A stretch of DNA of 23,501 nt from Candidatus Caccousia avistercoris (GCA_018715025.1 DVMK01000140.1:1-23501), one strand, 5' to 3'; numbered from the stretch's first letter, positions 1 through 6,793 are shown. A program made the numbers and translations. The notes: a model not told the origin generated them from the letters alone.

Positions 1-141
1 CCAGTGCAAGGGGCGCTTTGAGGGCACTGCCCTCTGTTTTGTGCTGCCCTTTGGGACACATACCTGACAGATACCACCGCTTCCACCCTGCTTTCCCTGC
101 GGCAGGCTTTTTCTGCCGCGCCAAAATAGAGAAGGCTTGCG

Positions 142-198
142 CCCGCGTGAAGCATGTTCGCCTGTACAGGCAGGGTATGTGCTCACGCGGGTGTTTTT
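142..198 (+). terminator. Rho-independent terminator
   Basis: An inverted repeat CCCGCGTG/CACGCGGG (142-149 with 184-191) extends inward by AGCA/TGCT past one bulged A. The apical part contains the perfect palindrome GCCTGTACAGGC. The stem is followed by TGTTTTTT. It probably ends a transcript entering from outside the window on the left. Confidence 0.65.
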
Positions 199-229
199 TA
201 TCCAGAAACTGCAAGGAGGGAAACCGGCT

Positions 230-280
230 ATGACGAACGGGGCTTCGGCCGCATGCAGCAAGGGCTGCTGCATGGCGTAA
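230..280 (+). CDS. Possible 16-residue Cys-containing micro-ORF
   Basis: An ATG at 230 lies nine bases after a near-ideal AAGGAGGG (213-220) and opens a 16-codon frame ending in TAA at 278-280. The peptide would be MTNGASAACSKGCCMA, with three cysteines. A perfect 9-bp hairpin with a five-base loop (252-274) lies inside the frame. It ends 65 bases before the CD3324-family gene. It could be a leader peptide, a tiny independent protein, or chance. The ribosome binding site is the only real support and no homologue is known to me. Confidence 0.25.
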   Translation: MTNGASAACSKGCCMA

Positions 281-345
281 ACAGGAACCGAAAGCTTGCA
301 AAAGCCCTTGCGCCGTCCTGAAATTTCAATTTTAGGAGGAGCAGT

Positions 346-630
346 GTGAGCTACCAAAACGCGGCGGACGTATTGCCGCAGGAATTGATAGAACGAATTC
401 AGGCTTATGTTGACGGCGGGTATCTGTACGTGCCCAGAAAAACGGGCTGCCGCCGTGCCTGGGGGGAGAAGGACGGGCGAAAACAGGAAACCCGCGCCCG
501 AAACAGAGAGATTTACCAGCGTTCCCTGGCTGGGGAAACGGCCGGCCAGCTGGCCCAGGCCTACTTTCTTTCTCCCAAGAGCATTCAGAAAATTATTGCG
601 CGCTGCCGGGCAGAACAGGCGGCGGAATAA
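346..630 (+). CDS. CD3324 family protein (Mor-like HTH)
   Basis: The 94-residue product matches the small CD3324 family of Clostridia. It has an N-terminal helical stretch (AADVLPQELIERIQAYVDGG, about 6-25), the family signature of a beta turn GYLYVPRK followed by a basic segment with RRAWGEKDGRK, and a helix-turn-helix at about 64-85 (ETAGQLAQAYFLSPKSIQKI). The family resembles the DNA-binding region of phage Mor/C transcription activators, so a cytoplasmic DNA-binding role is likely, but targets are unknown. The start is the GTG at 346, with AGGAGG at 334-339 and six bases of spacing. The gene stands alone: a terminator follows the stop codon directly. Recognition of the family is good; the biological role is not known. 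Confidence 0.85.
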   Translation: MSYQNAADVLPQELIERIQAYVDGGYLYVPRKTGCRRAWGEKDGRKQETRARNREIYQRSLAGETAGQLAQAYFLSPKSIQKIIARCRAEQAAE

Positions 631-684
631 AAAACAGCGCACCGGGAACGCCCTCTTTGGGCGGCCTGGCGCGCTGTTTTTCGG
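631..684. terminator. Bidirectional terminator after the CD3324 gene
   Basis: AAAACAGCGC (631-640) pairs with GCGCTGTTTT (671-680). A nested hairpin CGCCC-TCTTT-GGGCG (649-663) sits in the loop. A T-run ends the plus-strand stem and an A-run opens it, so it can work in both directions. Confidence 0.75.
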
Positions 685-723
685 CTTTTCCGGCGCATTC
701 TTTTTTCTGAAAAGGGAAAGCGG

Positions 724-752
724 TTGCATCCGGTGGGAAGCGCCCCTATACT
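724..752 (+). promoter_or_regulatory. Sigma-A promoter of the RsgA-like gene
   Basis: TTGCAT (724-729) and TATACT (747-752) are separated by exactly 17 bases. Transcription would start near 759, giving a leader of about 50 nt that holds the hairpin at 766-783. Confidence 0.7.
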
Positions 753-765
753 GGAAGATGTACCA

Positions 766-789
766 GGGCAGGGCGCGCTGCCCATTTTT
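766..789 (+). promoter_or_regulatory. Hairpin with short T-run in the RsgA-like leader
   Basis: GGGCAG (766-771) and CTGCCC (778-783) enclose a six-base loop GGCGCG and are followed directly by ATTTTTC. It lies a few bases after the predicted transcription start and upstream of the ribosome binding site. It has the form of a weak intrinsic terminator or attenuator. No competing structure is obvious. Confidence 0.35.
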
Positions 790-809
790 CTGAACGAGGA
801 GGTTCCGCC

Positions 810-2096
810 ATGAGTAACCGAAATGACATAACAACAAAACATGCGGAGGCTTCCGCCTCTGTTCTTTCTATAGGAAACAGGACCGCCGTGATTTTGACCG
901 GCGGCCGGGAAGCGGTTTGCCTTCTGCCCGCCGGGCCCAGCGGGTTGCTGGCCCCAGGGGACCGGGTGACGGTTTCCACGGCAGGGAACGGTTCGTTCCG
1001 GCTGGAGGAAATCCTTCCCCGCGAAACCGCCCTGTACCGGCCCAGCCGCCGCGCCCCCGGCGAGCAGGTTCTGCTGGCGGCCAACGCCCGCCTGATGCTG
1101 GCTGTGGTGGAAGGCCGGCTTCTGCTGCGCCAGGCCGGGTTCCCCGAGGCAGCCTTCCTCGCCGCCCGCCGGGCCGGGATGAAAGCCGCTCTTTTTGTGA
1201 GCAAATGGGATCTGCTTCGGCCAAGCGCCCAGGAGGTTCTGCGGGAAAAGCTCGCCCTGTATGAGCGCTCCTTCGATTTTCTGCGGTATGGAGCCTCTAG
1301 GGAGGAACAGCCGGAGCTTCTGCAGGCAGGCGCGGGGCAGACCGTTGTGCTGGTTGGCGGCCGGGGCTGCGGGAAAACCACACTCCTGCAAAGCCTGCTG
1401 GGCGGGCCCAGGCCGCCTTCTCCCCCGCCCAGCACCCATACCGCCCGGATGCATCCCGGCCCGCAGGGAAGCATGTGGATTGACACCCCCGGATTCCGGG
1501 AATTCCCTCTCCCCCAGGCTTCGGAGGAGGAGCTGGCGGCGGCCTTCCCGGAGATAGCCCCGCTGGCCGGAGCATGCCGCTTCTCGAACTGCACCCACAC
1601 CCACGAGGAGGGCTGCGCCCTGCTGGACGCCCTTCGGGACGGAACGCTTCTGCGGGAGCGCTACGACGCCTTTCAGCGCCTGCGGGGCAGCCTGAGCCAG
1701 CCCCCTGCCGCCGGGAAAAAGCCGGATTACCGCACCGCCCCCTGCACAGAAAGCTTTTCCTGCAAGGCCTGCGGGGCGCTGGTTACCCCCCAGGGCGGCG
1801 GCACCCAGCACAGGAACCATTGCCCCCACTGCCTTTCCAGCCTTCATGTGGACAGGGAGCCCGGCGACCGGGCCGCCCTCTGCGGCGGCGTGATGGAACC
1901 GGTGGCGGTGTGGGTGCGCCGCGGCGGCGAATGGGCGGTCATCCACCGCTGCCGCATCTGCGGCGCGCTCAGCTCTAACCGGGTGGCGGCGGACGACAAC
2001 CCGGCCCTGCTGCTCTCAATAGCCGTCAAGCCCCTGGCGTCCCCGCCCTTCCCGCTGGACAGGCTGCCGGTCATGCAGGGCGCGCAAGGCCAGTAA
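810..2096 (+). CDS. RsgA/YjeQ-like circularly permuted GTPase with C-terminal RNHCP domain
   Basis: This 428-residue protein has the permuted GTPase order of RsgA, a 30S-subunit maturation factor. There is an OB-like N-terminal region (about 10-75), a G4 motif SKWD (131-134, instead of NKxD), then a P-loop GGRGCGKT (183-190) and G3 DTPG (225-228). The RsgA zinc knuckle follows (C256, C261, H263, C269). It is about 130 residues longer than a typical RsgA. The extra C-terminus is an RNHCP domain with the signature RNHCP at 335-339 and further cysteines C318, C321, C341, C358, C381 and C384, probably binding two zinc ions. The ATG at 810 has GAGGAGG at 796-802. Monocistronic, with its own promoter and terminator. 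I infer a ribosome- or RNA-related GTPase paralogue; whether it replaces housekeeping RsgA cannot be judged here. Confidence 0.8.
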   Translation: MSNRNDITTKHAEASASVLSIGNRTAVILTGGREAVCLLPAGPSGLLAPGDRVTVSTAGNGSFRLEEILPRETALYRPSRRAPGEQVLLAANARLMLAVVEGRLLLRQAGFPEAAFLAARRAGMKAALFVSKWDLLRPSAQEVLREKLALYERSFDFLRYGASREEQPELLQAGAGQTVVLVGGRGCGKTTLLQSLLGGPRPPSPPPSTHTARMHPGPQGSMWIDTPGFREFPLPQASEEELAAAFPEIAPLAGACRFSNCTHTHEEGCALLDALRDGTLLRERYDAFQRLRGSLSQPPAAGKKPDYRTAPCTESFSCKACGALVTPQGGGTQHRNHCPHCLSSLHVDREPGDRAALCGGVMEPVAVWVRRGGEWAVIHRCRICGALSSNRVAADDNPALLLSIAVKPLASPPFPLDRLPVMQGAQGQ

Positions 2097-2105
2097 GCAA
2101 CGAAA

Positions 2106-2145
2106 GGGGAGGCTCCTCCGGCAGTAAAACCGGAGGGGCCTCCCT
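2106..2145 (+). terminator. GC-rich hairpin after the RsgA-like gene
   Basis: A 15-base arm at 2107-2121 pairs with 2130-2144 with one T-G wobble around an eight-base A-rich loop. No clean T-run follows, so it may act as a weak terminator or as a barrier to convergent transcription from the ABC genes. Confidence 0.5.
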
Positions 2146-2220
2146 GTATGAAAGCTTTTGTCCTCCTTTTTCAAAAGGATGCGCCATGCAAGCAGCGAGC
2201 AGGAGCGGAGGCCCGCTGCT

Positions 2221-2949
2221 TCAGCCTGTGCTTACATCCCGCCGGCGCAGGGCCGTCACCGTCAGGAGGGAGAACAGCAGAAGGTAGAACGCGCAGCCCA
2301 GAAGGAAGTCTGGCATGGGCAGCTCCATTTGGGGGTCGTTGGCACGCATTCCCAGGCAGAGAAGCGAGTAGGGAAACCCCACCGCCCAGCCCTGGCTGGT
2401 GATCAGCATTCCAAAGATGCCCCCCACCAGCCCTATGGCCACGGGCACCGCAAAGGTGCGCAGGATCAGGCTCAGGTACAGCTGTACCGCGCACACCACC
2501 ACGCCGCCCAGCGTACCGGCCAGCAGCCAACCGGCCAATTCCCCCGGCACGGGCGTTCTGAGCCCGGCCAGCAGCCCGCTGAGCAGGAACAGCGCCCCGA
2601 TGCACAGCTGGGCCAGGGCGGACACGCCCACATCCAAAATCAGCTTGGCCAGGTACAGATCCCGCACTGGAACAGGGGCCGTCATGGCGGCGTTCCAGTT
2701 CCCGCCGGTGTGCTCCAGCCGCCACTGCCAGGCGCAGAACACGCCGAACTGGGCGGGCATGAAGAATACGGAGGAAAACAGCACATGCTGGCTCCACAGG
2801 CTGTACCATTGGCTTTCCAGCACATCCAGATTGTTTAAATAGTTGAAGGTCCCCAGAAAAGCCGGGAAAACGGGAAGCACCAGAAACACAATCCAAACCG
2901 GGCTGCGCCTGCACTTCATCAGCTCGGCGCGAAGGCTTCTTCTCAGCAC
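2221..2949 (-). CDS. Lantibiotic-immunity ABC transporter permease (MutG/EpiG-like)
   Basis: This 242-residue membrane protein is the second permease of a lantibiotic-type immunity exporter. Six hydrophobic segments are visible, at about 18-36, 55-75, 105-128, 140-165, 168-190 and 215-235. The N-terminus (LRRSLRAELMKCRRSP) is the short basic cytoplasmic start shared by ABC-2 immunity permeases. The start is GTG at 2949, supported by AAGGAGG about eight bases upstream, a site that overlaps the end of the preceding permease gene. With the first permease and the ATPase it should form an exporter that removes lantibiotics or other membrane-active peptides from the membrane. It is the last gene of the three-gene operon. 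The permease class is clear; MutG rather than MutE is assigned mainly by position. Confidence 0.8.
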   Translation of the reverse strand: MLRRSLRAELMKCRRSPVWIVFLVLPVFPAFLGTFNYLNNLDVLESQWYSLWSQHVLFSSVFFMPAQFGVFCAWQWRLEHTGGNWNAAMTAPVPVRDLYLAKLILDVGVSALAQLCIGALFLLSGLLAGLRTPVPGELAGWLLAGTLGGVVVCAVQLYLSLILRTFAVPVAIGLVGGIFGMLITSQGWAVGFPYSLLCLGMRANDPQMELPMPDFLLGCAFYLLLFSLLTVTALRRRDVSTG

Positions 2950-2952
2950 GGC

Positions 2953-3705
2953 TCACACCTCCTTTTTTATAAACAGGGCCCGCCCCGCCAGGAACAGAGC
3001 CGCGAACCAGAGGGCGGTGAGAAGCAGCCCGGCCCCGTCCGGATTGATCCAATAATAGGCGCTGAACCTGGTCTCTGGGTCCCAATCCATGCCCACGGGG
3101 CTCATTACCCCGTAATACCCCCACAGAACCAGCCTCTGCACCCAGACAGGGAACAGCATGGAAAGCAGCCCCACAAAGCTGCCGAAAATGGCCGTGGCCA
3201 GGGCGACAGCCTGGTTTTTGAAAAGAAGGGACAAATCCTGCTGAAGCACATAAATGGTAAGGCTTACCAGAAAGCTCACCAGGGCGGCCTGGGCAAAGCG
3301 GCCCCAGGGAACAGCGCCGGGGAAGCCGTAAGCCAGCCCCAGGGCGGCCAGCAGAAGGGAGCGGACCGCCAGCGTCAGGAAAAGGACCAGAGCGCCCCAG
3401 CACAGCTTGGCGCTGTACAGCCTTCCCGCCGGCAGAAGGGTTTCCAGCAGCTTCAGCCCCGCTCCCTTGTGCTCCAGGTCGCAGCTGCGGCTGGCCAGGG
3501 TTCCCGCTGTCACCGGCATGGTAATGGCGTCCAGCAGCATCAGGTTGTACAGAAGCCACTGCCAGCCCTGGGCGAACTCCTCCGGGTCCATCCGAAGAAG
3601 CACCGCCCCAATCCATGCCAGCTGCACCAAAAGCATCCCCAGGCACACCAGGGGAATCCTGCGGCGGCGGCATTTGTAAAACTCCATGGAAAGCGCCTGC
3701 CTCAT
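2953..3705 (-). CDS. Lantibiotic-immunity ABC transporter permease (MutE/EpiE-like)
   Basis: This 250-residue protein with about six membrane segments is the first permease of the immunity transporter. Family features are the N-terminal SMEFYKCRRRRIPL, the SCDLEHKGAGLKLLETLL segment between helices 2 and 3, and the GSFVGLLSMLFPVWV...WGYYGVMSPVGMDWD region near 175-210, which I recognise from the MutE/EpiE family. Its ATG at 3705 overlaps the TGA of the ATPase gene (ATGA), indicating translational coupling and fixed subunit ratios. It is followed after three bases by the second permease. The substrate cannot be read from sequence; peptides such as lantibiotics or bacitracin-like antibiotics are the usual substrates. 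Confidence 0.82.
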   Translation of the reverse strand: MRQALSMEFYKCRRRRIPLVCLGMLLVQLAWIGAVLLRMDPEEFAQGWQWLLYNLMLLDAITMPVTAGTLASRSCDLEHKGAGLKLLETLLPAGRLYSAKLCWGALVLFLTLAVRSLLLAALGLAYGFPGAVPWGRFAQAALVSFLVSLTIYVLQQDLSLLFKNQAVALATAIFGSFVGLLSMLFPVWVQRLVLWGYYGVMSPVGMDWDPETRFSAYYWINPDGAGLLLTALWFAALFLAGRALFIKKEV

Positions 3706-4613
3706 AAGCTCGCCGCCTTTCCGGTCAGCTGCAGGAAAATTTCCTCCAGGCTCTTCTGCCGCTCCTCCATGCGCAGCAGGGGCACCCGCCCCTCCGCCAG
3801 AAGGCCGCTGACCCGCCCGGCCGCCTCGTCCTCCAGCATGGGAAGCAGCAGGTAGCCCTCCTCTTCCCGGCAGGGGATTCTGGCCTGGGCCAGAAGGCGG
3901 GCGGCCTCCCGGTTGTCGGCTGTGCGCAGCGCCAGCCGGTGGTCGCTGTGGGCATGCAGGCTTTCCAGCGTATCCTGGAACACCAGCTCCCCTTCCCGGA
4001 TGATGCCCACCCAGTCTGCCATCTGATCGATCTCGCTGAGCAGGTGGCTGGACACCAGCACCGTCATGCCGAAGCGGCCCGGCAGGCTGCCGATCAGCTC
4101 GCGCATTTCCTGAATGCCCGCCGGGTCAAGGCCGTTGGTGGGCTCGTCCAAAATCAAGAGCCGGGGGAAGCCCAGCAGGGCGGCGGCCAGCCCCAGGCGC
4201 TGCTTCATTCCCAGGGAGTAATGGGCCGTCAGCTTCCCCCGTTGGCCTTCCAGCCGCACAATCTGAAGCACCTCCCGAATATTCTTTTCCGGCACGCCCC
4301 GCAAGGTCTGCACAATGCGCAGGTTTTCCTCGCCGGTAAGATGCCCGTAATAGCTTGGGCTTTCAATCAGGCTGCCCACCTGCTTCAAAACAGAAAGACG
4401 GTTGGCGCTGTTCATCCGCCTGCCAAACACGGAAATTTCCCCGGCGGTGGGCCGCACCAGCCCCAGAATCATCTTCAGCGTGGTGGATTTCCCCGCCCCG
4501 TTGGGGCCCAAAAAGCCGTAGATCGCCCCCTCGGGGACGGATAAATTCAGCCGGTTCACCCGCATGGCCTGGCCATACTGCTTGCACAGGCCCTGTGTCT
4601 CTACCATATTCAT
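3702..4613 (-). CDS. Lantibiotic-protection ABC transporter ATP-binding protein
   Basis: The 303-residue ATPase belongs to the NisF/SpaF/MutF/BcrA group. Walker A is GPNGAGKST (36-44), the signature is YSLGMKQRL (132-140, with the LGMKQ form usual in this group), Walker B is LLILDEP (152-158) and the switch histidine is in SSH (H190). A C-terminal extension of about 90 residues is typical. The start at 4613 has AAAGGAGG seven bases upstream; a second in-frame ATG at 4607 is less well spaced. It is the first gene of the exporter operon and energises the two downstream permeases. It is transcribed divergently from a two-component pair, the arrangement expected when the kinase senses the peptide and the regulator induces the exporter. 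Confidence 0.9.
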   Translation of the reverse strand: MNMVETQGLCKQYGQAMRVNRLNLSVPEGAIYGFLGPNGAGKSTTLKMILGLVRPTAGEISVFGRRMNSANRLSVLKQVGSLIESPSYYGHLTGEENLRIVQTLRGVPEKNIREVLQIVRLEGQRGKLTAHYSLGMKQRLGLAAALLGFPRLLILDEPTNGLDPAGIQEMRELIGSLPGRFGMTVLVSSHLLSEIDQMADWVGIIREGELVFQDTLESLHAHSDHRLALRTADNREAARLLAQARIPCREEEGYLLLPMLEDEAAGRVSGLLAEGRVPLLRMEERQKSLEEIFLQLTGKAASL

Positions 4614-4642
4614 GGCGACGCCTCCTTTAAAAAGCTGTCACC

Positions 4643-4671
4643 AATATACCGCCCCTCCCTTACGCCTTCCT
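4643..4671 (-). promoter_or_regulatory. Putative activator-dependent promoter of the immunity transporter
   Basis: On the minus strand TATATT (4648-4643) is a good -10. The 17-base-spaced -35 position (4671-4666) reads AGGAAG, far from TTGACA. The phased repeats at 4657-4696 cover this -35 region and the sequence upstream. Such a layout is usual for promoters that need a bound response regulator. Confidence 0.45.
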
Positions 4672-4696
4672 GAAGCCGTCCTTACAATTTCCTTAC
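4657..4696 (-). promoter_or_regulatory. Four 11-bp-phased direct repeats, probable response-regulator site
   Basis: On the plus strand CCCTTAC (4657), TCCTGAA (4668), TCCTTAC (4679) and TCCTTAC (4690) start exactly 11 bases apart. On the minus strand they read GTAAGGA, GTAAGGA, TTCAGGA, GTAAGGG toward the -10. OmpR/PhoB-family regulators bind tandem half-sites spaced 10-11 bp, and the regulator encoded next door is of that family. Confidence 0.55.
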
Positions 4697-4712
4697 TTTT
4701 CGCCCGGGCCCG

Positions 4713-4751
4713 TTGCCAAGAGTGGCAATCCGCGGGAAAATGATTTATAAT
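4713..4751 (+). promoter_or_regulatory. Promoter of the two-component genes with a dyad over the -35
   Basis: TATAAT (4746-4751) is a perfect -10. At 17 bases upstream lies TGGCAA (4723-4728), a moderate -35. This hexamer is the right half of an inverted repeat TTGCCA-AGAG-TGGCAA (4713-4728), which could be an operator. Confidence 0.55.
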
Positions 4752-4777
4752 AGCAGGGAGATAGGAGGATGCGCGCT

Positions 4778-5467
4778 GTGAGCTACAGGATTTTGATTGT
4801 GGACGACGAACCGGAGATGCGCCGCATGCTGGCCGCCCTGCTGGAGGGCGCGGGCTACCGCACCGTACAGGCGGCCAGCTGCCGGCAGGCCCGGCAGGCA
4901 TGCGCCGCCGAAGCGCCCGACGCGGTGCTGCTGGATGTGATGCTGCCGGACGGGGACGGTTTTTCCCTGTTTGGCGAGCTTCGCCGCGGCCGCGACCTGC
5001 CGGTGCTGTTCCTTTCCGCCCGGGACGAGGACGAAGCGCGCCTGCGCGGCCTGGGCCTTGGGGCGGACGACTACATTACAAAGCCGTTCCTTCCCCAGGA
5101 GCTTCTGCTGCGGCTTGGCGCCGTGCTGCGCCGGGTGTACGGCGGTAAGGAGGAGGATGTTCTTCGTTTGGGGCAGGCGCAGGTACACTGGGGCACCGGC
5201 ACGGTGGAACGTCCCGGTGGGACCGCTTCCCTCACGGCCAAGGAGTACGCGCTGCTGAAGAAGCTGGCCGCCAACCGGGGGAACATCGTCACCATAGACG
5301 CTCTGTGCAGCGCCCTGTGGGAGGGGCCGCTGGTGGGCTACGAAAACACCCTGATGGTGCATATCCGCCGCCTGCGGGAAAAAATTGAGGAGGATCCCTC
5401 CCGCCCCAAATATCTGCTGACGGTGCGCGGGCTTGGGTACCGGCTGGCAAGGGAGGAAACCCTATGA
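4778..5467 (+). CDS. OmpR-family response regulator
   Basis: The product (229 residues from the GTG at 4778) has an N-terminal receiver domain with the acidic pair in ILIVDDEPE, the phospho-acceptor Asp in LLDVMLPDGDG, the conserved Ser in FLSARDE and the Lys in YITKPF. A C-terminal winged helix follows, with LTAKEYALLKKLA, the recognition helix around NTLMVHIRRLREKI, and YLLTVRGLGYRL. I chose GTG 4778 because AGGAGG at 4763-4768 is nine bases before it. The in-frame ATG at 4769 directly abuts that site and would leave no spacing. The stop overlaps the kinase start (ATGA). It most likely activates the divergent immunity transporter and possibly itself. Confidence 0.88.
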   Translation: MSYRILIVDDEPEMRRMLAALLEGAGYRTVQAASCRQARQACAAEAPDAVLLDVMLPDGDGFSLFGELRRGRDLPVLFLSARDEDEARLRGLGLGADDYITKPFLPQELLLRLGAVLRRVYGGKEEDVLRLGQAQVHWGTGTVERPGGTASLTAKEYALLKKLAANRGNIVTIDALCSALWEGPLVGYENTLMVHIRRLREKIEEDPSRPKYLLTVRGLGYRLAREETL

Positions 5468-6684
5468 AGCTGAAGCCCCTGTTTCAGGCGGTGGGCCTTA
5501 TTGCCGCCTCTGCCGTGCTGATTCTGGTCATCTGCCTTGCGGGCCTTCTGGCCTTTATCCTGCAGACCTCCCAGATGTCGCAGAGCTGGAACGCGCCGGT
5601 TTCCGCCATCTCTGACAGCCTTTCCCAGGAAAACGGGCGCTATGTGTTTACCGGGGAATCCTACTTGGAGGAGGACGGGCTGTGGGCCATGCTGCTGGAC
5701 GAAAGCGGCCAAGTAACGTGGCAGTGGAAAAAGCCGGAGGAGCTGCCGGAGCAGTACACCCTGACGGAGGTGGCGGCTTTTTCCCGCTGGTATTTGGAGG
5801 ACTACCCGGTGCAGACCTGGGTGCGGGAGGACGGGCTTCTGGTCATTGGCGCCCCCCAGGGGAGCACCTGGAAATACAGCTTCGCCACCTCTATGGAGGT
5901 GGTGAATATGACGCCTTACTGGCTTTGCTTCCTGTTCCTCTTCTCCATCGCCTGCGTGCTGGGAATTTCCGCCCTTTTCCTGCGGCGCTGGTTCCGCCGG
6001 GCCCAGCAGGCCAGGGACGAGGCGCGTTCCGGCTGGATTAACGGCGTTTCCCATGACATACGAACGCCCCTGAGCATGGTGATGGCCTACGCCAGCCAGC
6101 TGGAAAACGCCCCGGAGCTGCCGCCCCTGCGGCGGGAGCAGGCCGCCCTGATCCGCCGCCAAAGCCAGACCATCCGCGACCTGGTGAACGACCTGAACCT
6201 TACCATGCGCCTGGACTACCAAATGCAGCCCCTGCGGCGGGCCAGCCTTTCCCCGGCGGCCCTGGTGCGCCAGACTGCCGCCGACGCCCTCAACAGCGGA
6301 CTGGAGGAAAAATTCCAGCTGGAGGTTGACATTCCCCCCGAAGCGGAGCAGCTCACCCTGGAGGCCGACGGCCCCCTGCTGCACCGCGCCCTGTCCAATC
6401 TGGTGCAGAACTGCATCCGCCACAACCCGGACGGCTGCTGCATCGCCATAGGCCTGCGGCAGGAGGGAAACGACTGCCTTTTCCAGGTAAGCAACACGCA
6501 GCCCCCCTTGCCGGAGGATTCCCCGCCCCAGCAGGAGCCGCCCCTGCCGCCGGGAGCCGCCCCCCACGGCACCGGCCTGAAGCTGGTAGGGCAGATTGCC
6601 AAAGCCCACGGCGGCGCTTTGCAGCTTGCCCAAAGGGACGGCCAATTTCTGTGCACCCTGCGCCTTCCCCTGCCAAGGCCATAG
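5464..6684 (+). CDS. Sensor histidine kinase, peptide-sensing type
   Basis: The 406-residue membrane kinase has one transmembrane helix at about 10-33, an extracellular sensor of about 110 residues, a second helix at about 151-173, then the H-box SHDIRTPLSMV (H197), an N-box around LSNLVQNCIRHN (310-321) and a G-box HGTGLKLV (368-375). The usual DxGxG (G1) motif is not visible. In its place, between the beta strand ending at V343 and the G-box, is a proline-rich stretch (347-367, ten prolines). Small, G1-degenerate kinases are seen beside lantibiotic immunity transporters. Translational coupling with the regulator is shown by the ATGA overlap. It probably senses antimicrobial peptide outside the cell and phosphorylates the upstream-encoded regulator. 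Full activity needs testing because of the altered ATP-lid region. Confidence 0.85.
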   Translation: MKLKPLFQAVGLIAASAVLILVICLAGLLAFILQTSQMSQSWNAPVSAISDSLSQENGRYVFTGESYLEEDGLWAMLLDESGQVTWQWKKPEELPEQYTLTEVAAFSRWYLEDYPVQTWVREDGLLVIGAPQGSTWKYSFATSMEVVNMTPYWLCFLFLFSIACVLGISALFLRRWFRRAQQARDEARSGWINGVSHDIRTPLSMVMAYASQLENAPELPPLRREQAALIRRQSQTIRDLVNDLNLTMRLDYQMQPLRRASLSPAALVRQTAADALNSGLEEKFQLEVDIPPEAEQLTLEADGPLLHRALSNLVQNCIRHNPDGCCIAIGLRQEGNDCLFQVSNTQPPLPEDSPPQQEPPLPPGAAPHGTGLKLVGQIAKAHGGALQLAQRDGQFLCTLRLPLPRP

Positions 6685-6731
6685 AAAAGACGCTGCCCGC
6701 TATGGACGAAGGGCAGGCCGGACGTTCCCCA

Positions 6732-6777
6732 AACAGGCAAGGGCGCAAACGGTTTTCCGTTTGCGCCCCTGCCTGTT
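6732..6777. terminator. Long convergent terminator hairpin
   Basis: GGGCGCAAACGG and CCGTTTGCGCCC form a perfect 12-bp stem around TTTT (6741-6768). After one A-C mismatch it extends outward by AACAGGCA/TGCCTGTT. It lies between the kinase gene and the convergent DUF3795 gene. There is no long T-run, but the stem is very stable. Confidence 0.6.
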
Positions 6778-6793
6778 CTGCTGTAAGAACCTG

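Larger units (their letters stand above)
1..345. other. Non-coding stretch at left edge
   Basis: No convincing full-size gene lies here. A long reading frame near the start runs through a strong terminator hairpin and is not credible. Visible elements are a GC-rich hairpin at 99-119 (GCGGCAG, seven-base loop, CTGCCGC), the terminator at 142-198, a possible 16-codon ORF at 230-280, and the ribosome binding site of the next gene at 334-339. The first 90 bases probably belong to the downstream end of a transcript that starts outside the window. Confidence 0.5.

Noticed and set aside
18..233. 71-codon plus-strand frame at the left edge
   Set aside because: It runs through the terminator hairpin at 142-198, has no ribosome binding site and resembles no family.
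585..1946. Long minus-strand open frame (453 codons) opposite the RsgA-like gene
   Set aside because: Antisense shadow of a GC-rich gene: low-complexity Pro/Gly/Arg/Ala translation, no domain, no ribosome binding site. The same applies to the long frames opposite or out of frame with the ABC, kinase, glnN, carB, dapL and purF genes.
4769..4771. ATG start for the response regulator
   Set aside because: It directly abuts the AGGAGG; the GTG at 4778, nine bases downstream of that site, is a functional distance away.
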